A stretch of 64,000 nucleotides of DNA from Rhizobium sp. BK650 (GTDB lineage Bacteria > Pseudomonadota > Alphaproteobacteria > Rhizobiales > Rhizobiaceae): positions 62,001 through 126,000 of the forward strand of contig NZ_JACIBK010000012.1 of NCBI RefSeq assembly GCF_014195325.1, written 5' to 3'. Below, one piece after another: positions 27,858-36,764 of this stretch. A program made the translations under genes and the position numbers. The notes under the pieces are model-generated. The model was not told where the DNA came from. It was given only the letters and a program-made list of their open reading frames with translations, and searched no databases. Positions within the stretch are counted from its first letter, which is position 1. Each line of letters begins with the position of its first letter.

Positions 27858-28095
27858 ACCGCCAGAGGTATTCGGAAGCGAAGGGACTCCCTGTTGCTCG
27901 CGACGCGCACGTCGCGTGCAAAACTTGACCTCCTCCTTTAGGGCTTTCGCCGAAGGCGTGACCATACCCGACCACAGTGCTTTGCGACGCCACCCGTAAG
28001 TTGCGATGATCCAATCCCGCGGCACGTGCGGTTGCTGACACGTTGGCCCCAGCCAACAACGTTTCGGCGATCAGTCGATGCTTTCTCGCGCGGCT
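27858..28095 (-). pseudogene. IS66-family TnpA-type fragment, frameshifted
   Basis: On the minus strand one frame reads RKHRLIAETL, then ANVSATARAAGLDHRNL, the helix-turn-helix region of IS66 OrfA (TnpA). The next frame continues YGWRRKALWSGMVTPSAKAL, the expected follow-on. The two halves are in different frames and neither has an intact start or end, so this is a decayed insertion-sequence relic. No OrfB or OrfC was found nearby. Confidence 0.6.
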
Positions 28096-28311
28096 TGCGT
28101 CACGTCTGCACTGGCGCCGCCGTCAAACCAGAATGCACACGGTCGCTCGGAGGATTTCTGCCATGATTCAGGCAGAAGATTCCCGATCAGCAGGCCAAAT
28201 GATATATCTGTCGGACGAGGCGGTCTTTCCATCGGCGCGACCCTTACACGAGGCTCCGCGGGTGGATGAACCAGAGGACGGACGACAACCCCTCTGTCTC
28301 GAGATTTAGTT

Positions 28312-28584
28312 CTACCCTTTCGACGTCTTCGCCAGCATCTCGCTCAGCGTTGCGGCAGACAGCATGGCTTCGGCCAAAAGTTTCTTGAGCTTTTGGTTTT
28401 CTTCCTCCAGTGCTCTCACCCTCTTTACATCAAGACCGACATTTCGGCCCTGCCGGGATTGCCACCGATAAAAGGTAGGCTCGCTGATCCCGTGCCTGTG
28501 GCAAACATCCGCCACCGTCACCCCGGCCTGGTGCTCCTTCAAAATGCCCGAAATCTGATCGTCATCGAATTTTCGCTTGCCCAT
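28312..28584 (-). mobile_element. IS3-family OrfA (transposase N-terminal subunit), orphan
   Basis: 90 residues starting MGKRKFDDDQISGILKEHQAG. This is an IS3/IS911-type HTH_Tnp_1 domain with VADVCHRHGISEPTFYRW as the helix-turn-helix, followed by a leucine zipper (ALEEENQKLKKLLAEAML). OrfA itself appears intact, but the OrfB integrase with its DDE motif, which should follow on the same strand, is missing. The element is therefore truncated and cannot be autonomous. It starts just 8 bases beyond the stop of the hlyD-type gene, so the insertion landed at the very end of the secretion operon. Confidence 0.82.
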
Positions 28585-28591
28585 CACCGCT

Positions 28592-30037
28592 TCAATCCTC
28601 GCGAAATGCTCTGTTGAAACTGTCGAGCAGTGGTCTGATGGCATAAAACGCTACGCTGCTTTGGCCCGTTTCGATCAGTGTCTGCGCCGGCATGCCCGCA
28701 ATCAGTTCGACATCCCTCATTTTTGCCAGCCGCTCGTCCGTCACGCGTATCGTTGCGGCAAAATAAGACTGGCCGCTCTGCGGATCGGTGAGACGGTCGG
28801 CCGACACGTATTCTACGCGACCCTTCAGGAGCGGAACGCGCCGCTGATTATAGGGCAGGAGGTGAACCTGCGCCTCAAGCCCGGCGCGGACGAGGTTCAT
28901 GTCTTCCGGTCTGACATGGACGGAGACGATGAGGCGGTCGGAGCGGGGCAGGAGATCGACGAGCGGTTCGCCCGCGCCGATCACCCCACCTGCCGTGTGG
29001 ACGCGCAGGTTCATGATCGTTCCAGCTTCGGGAGCCCGGATATCGGTTCGTGCAAGTTGGTCGTCGATCGCCCGCAGGCGCTGGCGCAATTGCATGATCT
29101 GGCTTTCCGTCTCGCGCATGCCCTGGGCGACCTCGTTCAACCGGTCGCTCTCGAGCTTTGCGATATCGGCCTGGGCCTCGCTGATCACCTGGAAGGCGCG
29201 GGAGATCTGGGCGTCGACTTCGCCCTGCTGGCCGTCGAGATCGGCTTTTTCCCGCTGGAGGTTGAGGAGCCTGCTCTTCTTTTCCAGTCCCTTGGCATTG
29301 AGTTCGCTCACCTGATCGAGTTCCTGGCTCGAAATTGCGGCCCTGTCGGCTAATGATGCCTTCTGTGCGCGAAGCCCGACGATCTCTTGCCGCACCTGAG
29401 CGATTTTCTCGTTGGTAATGCCGATTTCGGCCTGCATTACGCGCCGGCGGGCCTCGAATATCTTCTGTTGCCCATTCAGGATCGCGCCGACCGTGGGATA
29501 GGTCGCCATGGCTGCCTTGAGATCGTCAGGATAGTCGACATGGTCGGCGCCGGTCTGCTCCGCAAACAGGCGGGCGCGGCTTCCTTCGGCGTCCCAGAGC
29601 TGGCCCTGAATGCTGTCGCGCTCCGCGCGAGATTTTGTGTCGTCGAGTTCGATGACGATCTGCCCGGCCATGACCGCATCGCCGTTCTTGACGAGTATGC
29701 GCCTAACAATGCCGCCTTCCAGATGCTGGATGGTCTTGCGGCTGGTCTCCGGTTCGATGACGCCAGAGGCGACCGCAGCGCTTTTCAGCGGCGCGAAAAC
29801 CGACCAGATCCCCAATCCGATGACGAAGACAAGGAGCAACAGATTGCCCGTCCAGACGACGCCGCTGAGCACCGGCATGGGCGAGGGGGGAGCGGGTCCG
29901 CGCTGGTTCGCCTCTATGACGGGCGTATAGATCTTCGGCTGCCTTGTCGGCGCTGGCGATCGCCGCGCAAACCGCTGGACGGTCCTCGACCAATTCGAAG
30001 ATGTCGCCACCTTTGCGTCCAGTTGAACAAGGGTCAT
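28592..30037 (-). CDS. HlyD-family periplasmic adaptor of a type I secretion system
   Basis: 481-residue membrane-fusion protein bridging the ABC exporter and an outer-membrane TolC-type channel. A single membrane helix near residues 62-82 (NLLLLVFVIGLGIWSVF) follows a proline-rich cytoplasmic tail. GVIEPETSRKTIQHLEGGIV is the classical lipoyl half-motif of the PrtE/HlyD group. A long coiled coil occupies roughly residues 190-320, and the beta-barrel part contains SVHVRPEDMNLVRAGLEAQV. It starts 14 bases after the ABC gene stop, so the two are one transcript. No TolC gene is in the window. Confidence 0.94.
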   Translation of the reverse strand: MTLVQLDAKVATSSNWSRTVQRFARRSPAPTRQPKIYTPVIEANQRGPAPPSPMPVLSGVVWTGNLLLLVFVIGLGIWSVFAPLKSAAVASGVIEPETSRKTIQHLEGGIVRRILVKNGDAVMAGQIVIELDDTKSRAERDSIQGQLWDAEGSRARLFAEQTGADHVDYPDDLKAAMATYPTVGAILNGQQKIFEARRRVMQAEIGITNEKIAQVRQEIVGLRAQKASLADRAAISSQELDQVSELNAKGLEKKSRLLNLQREKADLDGQQGEVDAQISRAFQVISEAQADIAKLESDRLNEVAQGMRETESQIMQLRQRLRAIDDQLARTDIRAPEAGTIMNLRVHTAGGVIGAGEPLVDLLPRSDRLIVSVHVRPEDMNLVRAGLEAQVHLLPYNQRRVPLLKGRVEYVSADRLTDPQSGQSYFAATIRVTDERLAKMRDVELIAGMPAQTLIETGQSSVAFYAIRPLLDSFNRAFRED

Positions 30038-30051
30038 AGCCGCATCCTTCC

Positions 30052-31767
30052 CTACGTTCCTGTCCGAGACGGCGGCTGCAGATAGGTGTCATAAATCCGG
30101 TCGCTGTCGCCGAAGGCAGCCACAGTTCCGTTGCGCATGATGGCGATCTTGTTGGTGACCGGCAGGATGCCCATGCGGTGCGTTATGATGACGACGATCA
30201 TCCGCCGGGCTTTCATGCGCTCGATTGCCGCAAACAGCATGCGTTCGCCGTCATAATCCAGGCTCGAGTTCGGATCGTCGAGAACGATCAGGGACGGACT
30301 TCCATAGGCCGCCCGCGCCAGGCCCAGTTGCTGGCGCTGGGCGCGCAGAAGCAGGTTCCCGCCTTCGCCGATGTCGGTCTCGTAGCCCTGGGGCAGCCGC
30401 ATGATCGCGTCGTGCAGCCCGACCAGCTTTGCGGCATCGATCGCCTTGCCGGGATCTCCTCCATCGAGCCGGCCGATCACATTCTTGATGGCGCCCCCGA
30501 AAAGTTCGATATCCTGCGGCAGGTATCCGACGTGACGGGTTCCCCCGCAAAGGCGCAAAGCAGAGATATCGACCCCGCCGAGAAGAGCGCATCCGCTCGT
30601 TGCCTGCACCACACCAGCCATGACGCGACCGAGCGTCGACTTTCCCGATCCGGACGGACCGATGAGCGCGACGCAATCGCCAGGCGCCAGGCGCAATGAG
30701 ATATCGGTCAATATCTGCCTGTTGGCGACAGGCAGGGTATAGCTGACATTGTGTAGAACGAGGCCGTTCGGTTCCGGCAGCGGCACGATGCGGGCGTCGC
30801 GTTCCGATGCGACCGTGATCAGCATATTGTTCAGGCGGTTGAAGGCATTGCGCGCAAAGGTAAAGGAGCGCCATGCTCCTATTGCACCCTCGATTGGTGC
30901 GAGCCCACGCCCGAGGAGCAGGCTTGCAACGAAGATGATGCCGGGACTGCCGCTGTTGACGAGCACCAGCCATGTTGCCGATCCCATCATGAGGATTTGG
31001 GCGAGTGTGCGGATCGATTTGGAGAAACCAAGAATGATCTCGGTGCGATGCATTGCGACGTCTTGTGATTTTCTTGCCATTTCGGCATCGCGATAGACCA
31101 TCAGCGCGGCACCATCCTGCATGCCCATTGCTCTGATGACTTCAATGTTCTTGAGCGCGGTCGCAAATCGCAGATAGCTGCGCGAAAGCGCGAGATTGGC
31201 GTGACAAAGCGGCCCCTGCGTTGCCAGTTCCGTCAGGAAGGCAAACAGCAGAAGCGCAAGCGCGCTCAGGAGGCCGATGGTCCCGAGCAGCGGATGGACG
31301 AGAAAAAGCAGGAGCAGGAATAACGGCGCCCAGGGCACGTCGAAAAACAGCGAACTGGCCGGCGAATCGAGAAACTGACGCAATACGGCGAGGTCCCGAT
31401 AGCACTCCGTGGCGGCGCCGGCGTCCGCGCAAGCGGCATATTCGAACGATGCCGTCAGCACCATCGGCCGCAGCCTGTGGTCGAGCCAGCTGCCGATGCG
31501 CGAAAGAGCTGCCCTGCGCAGGATATCCAGCATGGATCCGACGAGCACGGCGACAGCAATGATCATCGTCAGCATCAGGAGCGTGTCGACGCTTCGGCTT
31601 GAAAGGACCCTGTCGTAGATCTGCAGGAGGTAGATGGATGGTGCCAGAAGAAAAAGATTGTAGCCGCAGCTATAGAGGAAGACGAGCCCGAAGGCTCCGA
31701 CACAGGCCCTGAGCGCAACAACGAGATGTGTCTGCGGGCGCGATGGCTTTAAGGAAATCGTTGCCAT
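30052..31767 (-). CDS. Type I secretion ABC exporter (permease-ATPase) with non-canonical ATPase motifs
   Basis: 571-residue PrtD/HlyB-like half transporter. Six membrane helices in the first 300 residues include LAPSIYLLQIYDRVL, typical of type I exporters without a C39 peptidase domain. Walker A is GPSGSGKST (370-378). The Q-loop region is GYLPQDIELF and the switch histidine H530 is in ITHRMG. The signature segment reads LLLRAQRQQLGLARA (472-486) where LSGGQRQ is expected, and Walker B is LIVLDDP (493-499) with Asp in place of the catalytic Glu. ATG 31767 is preferred over upstream in-frame starts that would run into the neighbouring gene; its ribosome site is weak. It should export the glycine-rich proteins next to it. 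Confidence 0.92.
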   Translation of the reverse strand: MATISLKPSRPQTHLVVALRACVGAFGLVFLYSCGYNLFLLAPSIYLLQIYDRVLSSRSVDTLLMLTMIIAVAVLVGSMLDILRRAALSRIGSWLDHRLRPMVLTASFEYAACADAGAATECYRDLAVLRQFLDSPASSLFFDVPWAPLFLLLLFLVHPLLGTIGLLSALALLLFAFLTELATQGPLCHANLALSRSYLRFATALKNIEVIRAMGMQDGAALMVYRDAEMARKSQDVAMHRTEIILGFSKSIRTLAQILMMGSATWLVLVNSGSPGIIFVASLLLGRGLAPIEGAIGAWRSFTFARNAFNRLNNMLITVASERDARIVPLPEPNGLVLHNVSYTLPVANRQILTDISLRLAPGDCVALIGPSGSGKSTLGRVMAGVVQATSGCALLGGVDISALRLCGGTRHVGYLPQDIELFGGAIKNVIGRLDGGDPGKAIDAAKLVGLHDAIMRLPQGYETDIGEGGNLLLRAQRQQLGLARAAYGSPSLIVLDDPNSSLDYDGERMLFAAIERMKARRMIVVIITHRMGILPVTNKIAIMRNGTVAAFGDSDRIYDTYLQPPSRTGT

Positions 31768-31824
31768 TATCAGATCTCGCTGCATTTGATACTGACAAGA
31801 AAAAGCTGCCGGTTGGTTCAGCAA

Positions 31825-31863
31825 CCCTTGGGGGTCGCCAGTCGAAACCGGCGACCCCAAGGG
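31825..31863 (-). terminator. Intercistronic hairpin between glycine-rich gene and exporter gene
   Basis: The arms CCCTTGGGGTCGCC and GGCGACCCC(C)AAGGG pair over 14 base pairs with one bulged base and a 10-base loop, 9 bases after the stop of the 190-residue glycine-rich protein. Further along the minus strand come GGTTG/CCAACC and then GCTTTTTC. It looks like an attenuating terminator or RNA-stabilising stem that would make more substrate than exporter. Confidence 0.7.
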
Positions 31864-31871
31864 CGATGAGT

Positions 31872-32444
31872 TCATGAGCCAAGATGGCTGACATCGATAT
31901 GGCCGAAGGCGTTTATGAAATGATCGAGAGCATTGTTCACCGTCGTCGTTTCCGGATTTGTGTGAACCACTGCTGACGAGATATCGCCGCCGAGAGCGTT
32001 GTTGCCGTTGCCGCCGTTGCCGCCAACGCCGGCAAGAATGGTGGCATGCTGGTCTGCCACAAGCTGCGTATATTGCGTCGCAGTCGTGCCGGCATTCACC
32101 GTCGCTGTGTCGCCGCCGCTCGTATTTCCTTGATCGCCGTTGGAGTGGGCTGCTCCGCCCGCGCCGCCAGCGCCGCTGGTGAGCGATGCGAGGAAACCGT
32201 TCTGGGCCTGGCTGAAGCCACCGGCTCCGCCGCCGCCGGCGTCCCAATCTGCCGTCTGCCAAACGTGATCGCCGTTGTGCAGATGGGTATCAGCCCCGTA
32301 GACCGTCTGCGTGGGGTCCACATAGGCAACCGGGTTATAGTTGATGTTGCCATTATTGATGCCATCGCCGCCATTGCCAGCATTGGCGTCGCCGGCATCA
32401 GGGTTATGGAGATAGATCGTGTCAGACAATTGTGGAATAGGCAT
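31872..32444 (-). CDS. Glycine-rich repeat protein, probable type I secretion substrate
   Basis: 190 residues starting at the ATG at 32444, which has AAGGAG upstream. No signal peptide. Composition is dominated by Gly, Asn, Ala, Asp, His and Thr. Blocks such as GNGGDGINNGNINYNPVAYV and ADQHATILAGVGGNGG match the repeat unit of the 361-residue protein encoded divergently at 32988-34073. There are no GGxGxD RTX nonapeptides and no cysteines. The C-terminus is less Gly-rich (NNALDHFINAFGHIDVSH), as expected for a type I secretion signal. It lies directly upstream of, and on the same strand as, the exporter genes. I do not know the family; secretion is inferred from context. Confidence 0.72.
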   Translation of the reverse strand: MPIPQLSDTIYLHNPDAGDANAGNGGDGINNGNINYNPVAYVDPTQTVYGADTHLHNGDHVWQTADWDAGGGGAGGFSQAQNGFLASLTSGAGGAGGAAHSNGDQGNTSGGDTATVNAGTTATQYTQLVADQHATILAGVGGNGGNGNNALGGDISSAVVHTNPETTTVNNALDHFINAFGHIDVSHLGS

Positions 32445-32987
32445 TGATGTCGCTCCTTCTACTTCGTTTCGACTGTGAATATTGTACGGAGTCCCCCTTA
32501 CGGCGTAGTTATTCAATGTCGCCGCCAGCCAATACAACCGCGGCCGAATATTGCCTTCGATTTAAACGTCGAGCTATATAGATATTCGGTGACGTTCCTT
32601 TGGGCGTATACTTGGAGGCTCTGAGCAATTGTTTATCGTTATTATGGCTGCAGGCAGGGCGTGATCTGCAGCCCCGTCCCACGCAACGGGTACCAGGGAA
32701 AGCCTGTTTAGTCTGAAATCCCCCTGCATTCTGCCGGAAGGGCCGGGTGGAAGCGGGTGGGATCTGCTCGCCGAGAAGCCGCATAAACGCAATACCGCGG
32801 TGATGGCAGCCAAATGGCTAGACCCTAGCCGAGCGGATGTAGACGAATTGCAGGCTCCGCTTTTCCCGTGTTCACAGGCACAATGGTTGAGAAATCCGCC
32901 GGTTGAACAATTAAGGGGCTGGGCATTTCGGACTGCCTGCGTGACGCATTCGGTGGATGCGCAAATAGCCGCGGAATGGAGACGGTA
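32445..32987. other. Divergent promoter region of the two glycine-rich protein genes
   Basis: About 540 bases without a supportable gene, lying between the two divergently transcribed glycine-rich genes. AT-rich segments near 32565-32590 could house promoters. No perfect operator palindrome was noticed. Confidence 0.45.
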
Positions 32988-34073
32988 ATGACGGAACTGC
33001 GTTCCTTGCTGGAAGATTTGCCCAAAGCGGGTGCCGACCAAAACCCCGCCTACAACGTGGCCGCAGGGCATTTGGCGCTTGTGCCGACCTGGCTTCCGCT
33101 GGATGTCGCTTCCGGTCCGAGCCCCAATTCAGCCGGCAGCGGCGGCGACGGGATCAGCGAAGGCGTGATCGGCAGCAATGCACTGGCCGTCTTCATGCCG
33201 TCCAATACCGCTATTGCCGGACCGCATTCGACGGCTGACGCCCTTCAGGGCAATAATGCGCTCATCAATCAGCATTCCACCGAAATGGCCGGGATAGGCG
33301 GGAATGGCGGCCACGGCAACGCCGTCGTCGGCGGCGGCGAAGGCGGCAATCATGCGGGCACCGGAGGCAACGGGCTCTTCTACGGCGGGCTCGTCAGCAC
33401 CGAGGCCGCAGTCTTTGCCCCCGTTAATATGGCTGTGGCCGCAGGCCCCGGCACAGCCGCTCATGCCGACCAATCGAACAACGCCTTGTTCCTGCAGGGC
33501 GCAACCCAGATGGGCGGCATGGGCGGCTCGGGTGGGGATCATAACGCCGCAACCCATGGCTCGTTGGGACAAGGAACCGCGCTGACATTGACCGGCGATT
33601 TTTATGCCGGCCATGGCGGCAACGGGTATTTCGTCGGCAGCATCGTCGACGTCAGCATCGCCATCTTCTCGCCGATCAACATCGCGATCGGTGCGGCTGG
33701 TGGCTCGGCGGAGGCTCATCAGACGAACAATGTCATTTTCGATCAGGGCGCCGTGCAGATCGCCGGCATCGGCGGCAATGGCGGTGGTTTCAACCTGTCA
33801 TCGGACACGATTTTTACCGGCAGCCATGCCGGCGGCGGTGGTGGGGCGGGGCTGTCGACCGGCAGCATGGTCGACATCAATTTGGGCTATTTCCATCCCA
33901 TCAACATTGCCGTTCCCGCCGGCGGGACGGCGGATGCCCAGCAGATCGATCATATTCTCTATGATCAACACGCGCTTCAGCTGGCCGGCATCGGGGGCCA
34001 TGGCGGAGGGGGCAATCTCACGGATGCCCATTCGGCTCTCGTAGACGACATTCTAAGCTTCATGCACAGTTAG
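32988..34073 (+). CDS. Four-repeat glycine-rich protein, probable secreted product
   Basis: 361 residues; ATG at 32988 is chosen because GGAG lies 6-7 bases upstream. After a 45-residue non-repetitive N-terminus come four tandem units of about 75-84 residues (near 51-123, 124-207, 208-281, 282-361). Each starts with a Gly-rich turn (GGNG/GGDG), then a hydrophobic strand with a conserved F-x-P-x-N (VFMPSN, VFAPVN, IFSPIN, YFHPIN), an Ala/Gln/Asn stretch (ADQSNN, AHQTNN), a D/N-Q-[HG]-A element and AGIGGNGG. No signal peptide, no cysteines, no RTX motifs. Divergent from its shorter paralogue and the type I exporter, so probably the main secreted product. A parallel beta-solenoid or polyglycine-II-like fibre is a reasonable guess, not shown. 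Confidence 0.74.
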   Translation: MTELRSLLEDLPKAGADQNPAYNVAAGHLALVPTWLPLDVASGPSPNSAGSGGDGISEGVIGSNALAVFMPSNTAIAGPHSTADALQGNNALINQHSTEMAGIGGNGGHGNAVVGGGEGGNHAGTGGNGLFYGGLVSTEAAVFAPVNMAVAAGPGTAAHADQSNNALFLQGATQMGGMGGSGGDHNAATHGSLGQGTALTLTGDFYAGHGGNGYFVGSIVDVSIAIFSPINIAIGAAGGSAEAHQTNNVIFDQGAVQIAGIGGNGGGFNLSSDTIFTGSHAGGGGGAGLSTGSMVDINLGYFHPINIAVPAGGTADAQQIDHILYDQHALQLAGIGGHGGGGNLTDAHSALVDDILSFMHS

Positions 34074-34649
34074 CGCAGAAGTTCCCCCGTTCATTATAAG
34101 CCGGTATCCGTCGGTGCCGTGGGCTGCTATGGGATCGAAAGCGATGCCAGCTGTGGCATCAATGCGGGATTAGAGCGCGTTTTTCACTAATCATAACGGG
34201 TCATTAGCGCTCTCACGCTTTTGTTGTTTTTCCCGTCAGCTGTTTTGCTGTCGACGCCTTCGACTGCTTTGAATTGATCTACGAAACAAGGCGGAGCTGA
34301 TCGGAAGCCCACTATATCCGGGGCCGCTCACCTGAAAGGATCTTGCACAGATCGGTTGTCTTTTCAGTGCCTTTGCAAGCTTTGTTGAGCAGCTTGCCGG
34401 ACGTTAGTTCGGCGAAGACTGGAAAGTCTAGAGCGGCAAGTGGAATCCCGTGTTCTCAGGAATAAGCTCTTCGACGAACTTTACATGTCCAGGTTATCTC
34501 TCACCGTAAACTTATAGACTATAAGAATTATCATGAGAGGTCAGGCTATAGATATCGAGAATACACTCGTTTTTTGTCATGACATGAGGCAAGATCAGGA
34601 ATAATATATAGCGCTGTTGGGTTTGCACATAATTCTCAGGAGCACGCCA
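34074..34649. other. Gene-free stretch with a possible decayed gene
   Basis: About 575 bases. On the minus strand between about 34320 and 34500, two frames join to read FVEELIPENTGFHLPL and LDFPVFAELTSGKLLNKAC, then KGTEKTTDLCKILSGE. This looks like a real protein remnant with a frameshift near 34440, but I could not identify it. Around 34171-34216 a long imperfect inverted repeat (AGAGCG...CGCTCT with CTAAT...ATTAG inside) may act in termination of the upstream gene. Confidence 0.4.
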
Positions 34650-35387
34650 GTGTCCAACAATGCTGGAACGAAGCGCCGCGCGGGGCGCAATGCACCAACT
34701 GTCGTCGTCATAGAGCATTCTACATTAGCCCGCACCACCGTGGTGAAGCTTCTCGAGCGCGAATTCATCGGGTGGAATTTTATCGATATGGCCTCGACCG
34801 AGACTCTCGATAGAGCTCTCGGTGCCGAGGTGCGTTTGATTGCATTGGATCTGGCCGGCAGAGATATTGAGAGTATCAGCCTGCGCGACGATCTTGCGGC
34901 AATTGCCGCACGGTTTCCTGAGGCTCCTATCACGTTCCTCTCAAATAGTGATGACGTCGACATAGCCCGTCAGGCGCTGAAGATAGGCATACGCGGCTTT
35001 TTCTCGACTTCACTTGGCATTGACATCGCCCTTGCCGGTCTTCGCCTCGTTCTGGCAGGAGGAACATTCTTCCCGCAACTGCTCGGAGCCGTCACGAGCG
35101 GCTCAAGCGAGCACATCCCAGCCAGAAGCGAGGCCGAAAAGCGCCTCGAGGACAGGACCCAATACCTGGCGATTGCCGATTTCACGCCACGCGAGGCCGA
35201 TGTCCTCGCAGCGCTGCAATGCGGCTTTTCAAACAAGGTGATTGCCGGAAAACTCAATTTGTCGGGCCATACGGTAAAGATGCATTTGCAGCATATCATG
35301 CGCAAGCTGCAGGCGCAGAACCGCACTGAAGTGGTGGCTCGCCTGGTCCAGAGAGCCGCCGGCGGACAGGACGTTTCGGCGAATTAG
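34650..35387 (+). CDS. LuxR-family response regulator-like transcription factor
   Basis: 245 residues with a GTG start at 34650, chosen for the AGGAG 7 bases upstream. The N-terminal half looks like a receiver domain (TVVVIEHSTLARTTVVKLLE, then LIALDLAG as the likely phospho-acceptor strand, FLSNSDDVDIARQALKIGIRGFF as the later strands). The C-terminal 65 residues are a GerE/LuxR helix-turn-helix: FTPREADVLAALQCGFSNK, IAGKLNLSGHTVKMHL, then HIMRKLQAQNRTEV. No sensor kinase is adjacent. It is the first gene after the glycine-rich secretion module and might control it, but no binding site was found to show that. Confidence 0.88.
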   Translation: MSNNAGTKRRAGRNAPTVVVIEHSTLARTTVVKLLEREFIGWNFIDMASTETLDRALGAEVRLIALDLAGRDIESISLRDDLAAIAARFPEAPITFLSNSDDVDIARQALKIGIRGFFSTSLGIDIALAGLRLVLAGGTFFPQLLGAVTSGSSEHIPARSEAEKRLEDRTQYLAIADFTPREADVLAALQCGFSNKVIAGKLNLSGHTVKMHLQHIMRKLQAQNRTEVVARLVQRAAGGQDVSAN

Positions 35388-35435
35388 GCGGTGGATGGAT
35401 CATGCCCGGGATGATCCATAATCCAGGCGGTCGGG

Positions 35436-35764
35436 AGACACCAGCTCAGGCTGCATGCGGTGCAGGCGCTGCTCGGCAAAGCCGGCTTGCCATCGATCGG
35501 GCGGTTGCCGATCCCAATGCCGATCCTGTTGCGGCAGCGCAGATCTTCACGGCCGAGGCCAAGATTGTCTCGACTGAGAGCGCTATCGAGGCAAACAATA
35601 AGCTACTCGAATTGGCCGGCTCGACGCTTGCCGAACACAATCTCGACCGCCACTGGCGCAATGCCCGGACGCATACCCTGCACGATCCGGTGCGATGGAA
35701 ATATTCGATCCTCGGTAAGTACGTCCTCAATGGAGAGAAGCCGCCTCTGCACCCCTGGAGCTAG
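35436..35764 (+). pseudogene. C-terminal remnant of an acyl-CoA dehydrogenase/SfnB-like monooxygenase
   Basis: One frame reads LAIDRAVADPNADPVAAAQ and continues through STESAIEANNKLLELAG, then HNLDRHWRNARTHTLHDPVRW, ending GEKPPLHPW. This is the C-terminal domain of DszC/SfnB-type flavin-dependent acyl-CoA dehydrogenase relatives. The piece VQALLGKAG just before it is in another frame, and the FAD-binding N-terminal two-thirds is absent. Hence a frameshifted gene tail, presumably left by deletion. Confidence 0.75.
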
Positions 35765-36251
35765 GGCGCCACGGGCGCTTCAAAAGTCAGAAGATATGGT
35801 GGCGAGAGCAAGATCTTGGCACCGTTTCCGGCTACTCGATCGTCTTGCTAGTGACATCAGAATGCGATCCTTCCTCTCAGGTCTCATTCTTAAAATCGGG
35901 GGCACGAAATCTGGTGATATGTCCGCGACATCGTCTGCGTAGTCGGCGATCAGTGCCGCAGCAAGCTCTGCCTGAGTTTTAGCACCACTTGCATTTGCGG
36001 ACCATCCGAGGAGGCTCTTTCGAGCAGCGTGTAGTCCGCTCCTATCCCTAAGACGAACGAATGAGGACAGCGGCTCAAGGCTCGTAATTCGGATCCCAAG
36101 ACCATCAACTCAACAGGGGTGCTTTCAATCCGAGAGGGACAATTGGCGGCCAATTGGTTCGTGAGTGCCGGGTGTGCCTGTTTGCAGCGGACAGAGCCCA
36201 CCATGTGACGGTCGTCCGGTGATGACGCGGCAGCAGGGGAGGTGCTACTGC
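35765..36251. other. Gene-poor stretch
   Basis: About 490 bases. An 84-codon minus-strand frame (35950-36204) has no ribosome site or recognisable domain, and I would not annotate it as a gene. Confidence 0.4.
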
Positions 36252-36458
36252 CTAATGTTGTCTAATCGCGCCAAGCCGAACTACCGCATACCCGGCCCCG
36301 CCAATCTCAATCAGAAGGTCCGCTCTCATTTCCCCATCGGTGACCACCTTGATTTTGGTCCATTTGTCTATCTTTGTATCGCGTGGGAGAGGCAACCCTT
36401 CGCGCAGCAGGAGGGTAAGCTCAGGTGCTCTTTCCGACTTATAGATACAAATCCTCAT
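36252..36458 (-). CDS. Small hypothetical protein
   Basis: 68 residues from the ATG at 36458 (MRICIYKSERAPELTLLL...). Alternating charged and hydrophobic residues look protein-like, with a KWTKIKVVTDGEMRADLLIEIGG beta-rich centre. No ribosome site is obvious and no family is recognised. It stands alone in a gene-poor region, so it may be spurious. Confidence 0.4.
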   Translation of the reverse strand: MRICIYKSERAPELTLLLREGLPLPRDTKIDKWTKIKVVTDGEMRADLLIEIGGAGYAVVRLGAIRQH

Positions 36459-36764
36459 CACACGGAACCCTAACTGCACAGATTTGTGACAGCCATATTG
36501 CAGTGCGTTATTTAGTATTGCAATGCCGAAGAATCCTTCTCTTTAAAAATGCCGAGGTGTGTTTCCATCTTACCGTCCATAAATGCGAGCTTCTTTCCGC
36601 TCGACGTGCCGGGTGTCGGTTGAAGTCCGGCGCCCGTCTTGGGATCCGGCAAAGGCTGGCCTGCGGTCAGCGCGGAACTGCTCGACTGAAGAGTGAGTCC
36701 CGGATACTTCAGGGTCGTCTCTTTTCAAGGCGGTCCTTTTGATTCTGAAATACTCCTTGCAATA

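Noticed and set aside
27739..28095. CRISPR-like or other short tandem repeats in the gene-poor zone
   Set aside because: No regularly spaced direct repeats; the region is explained by an IS66 remnant.
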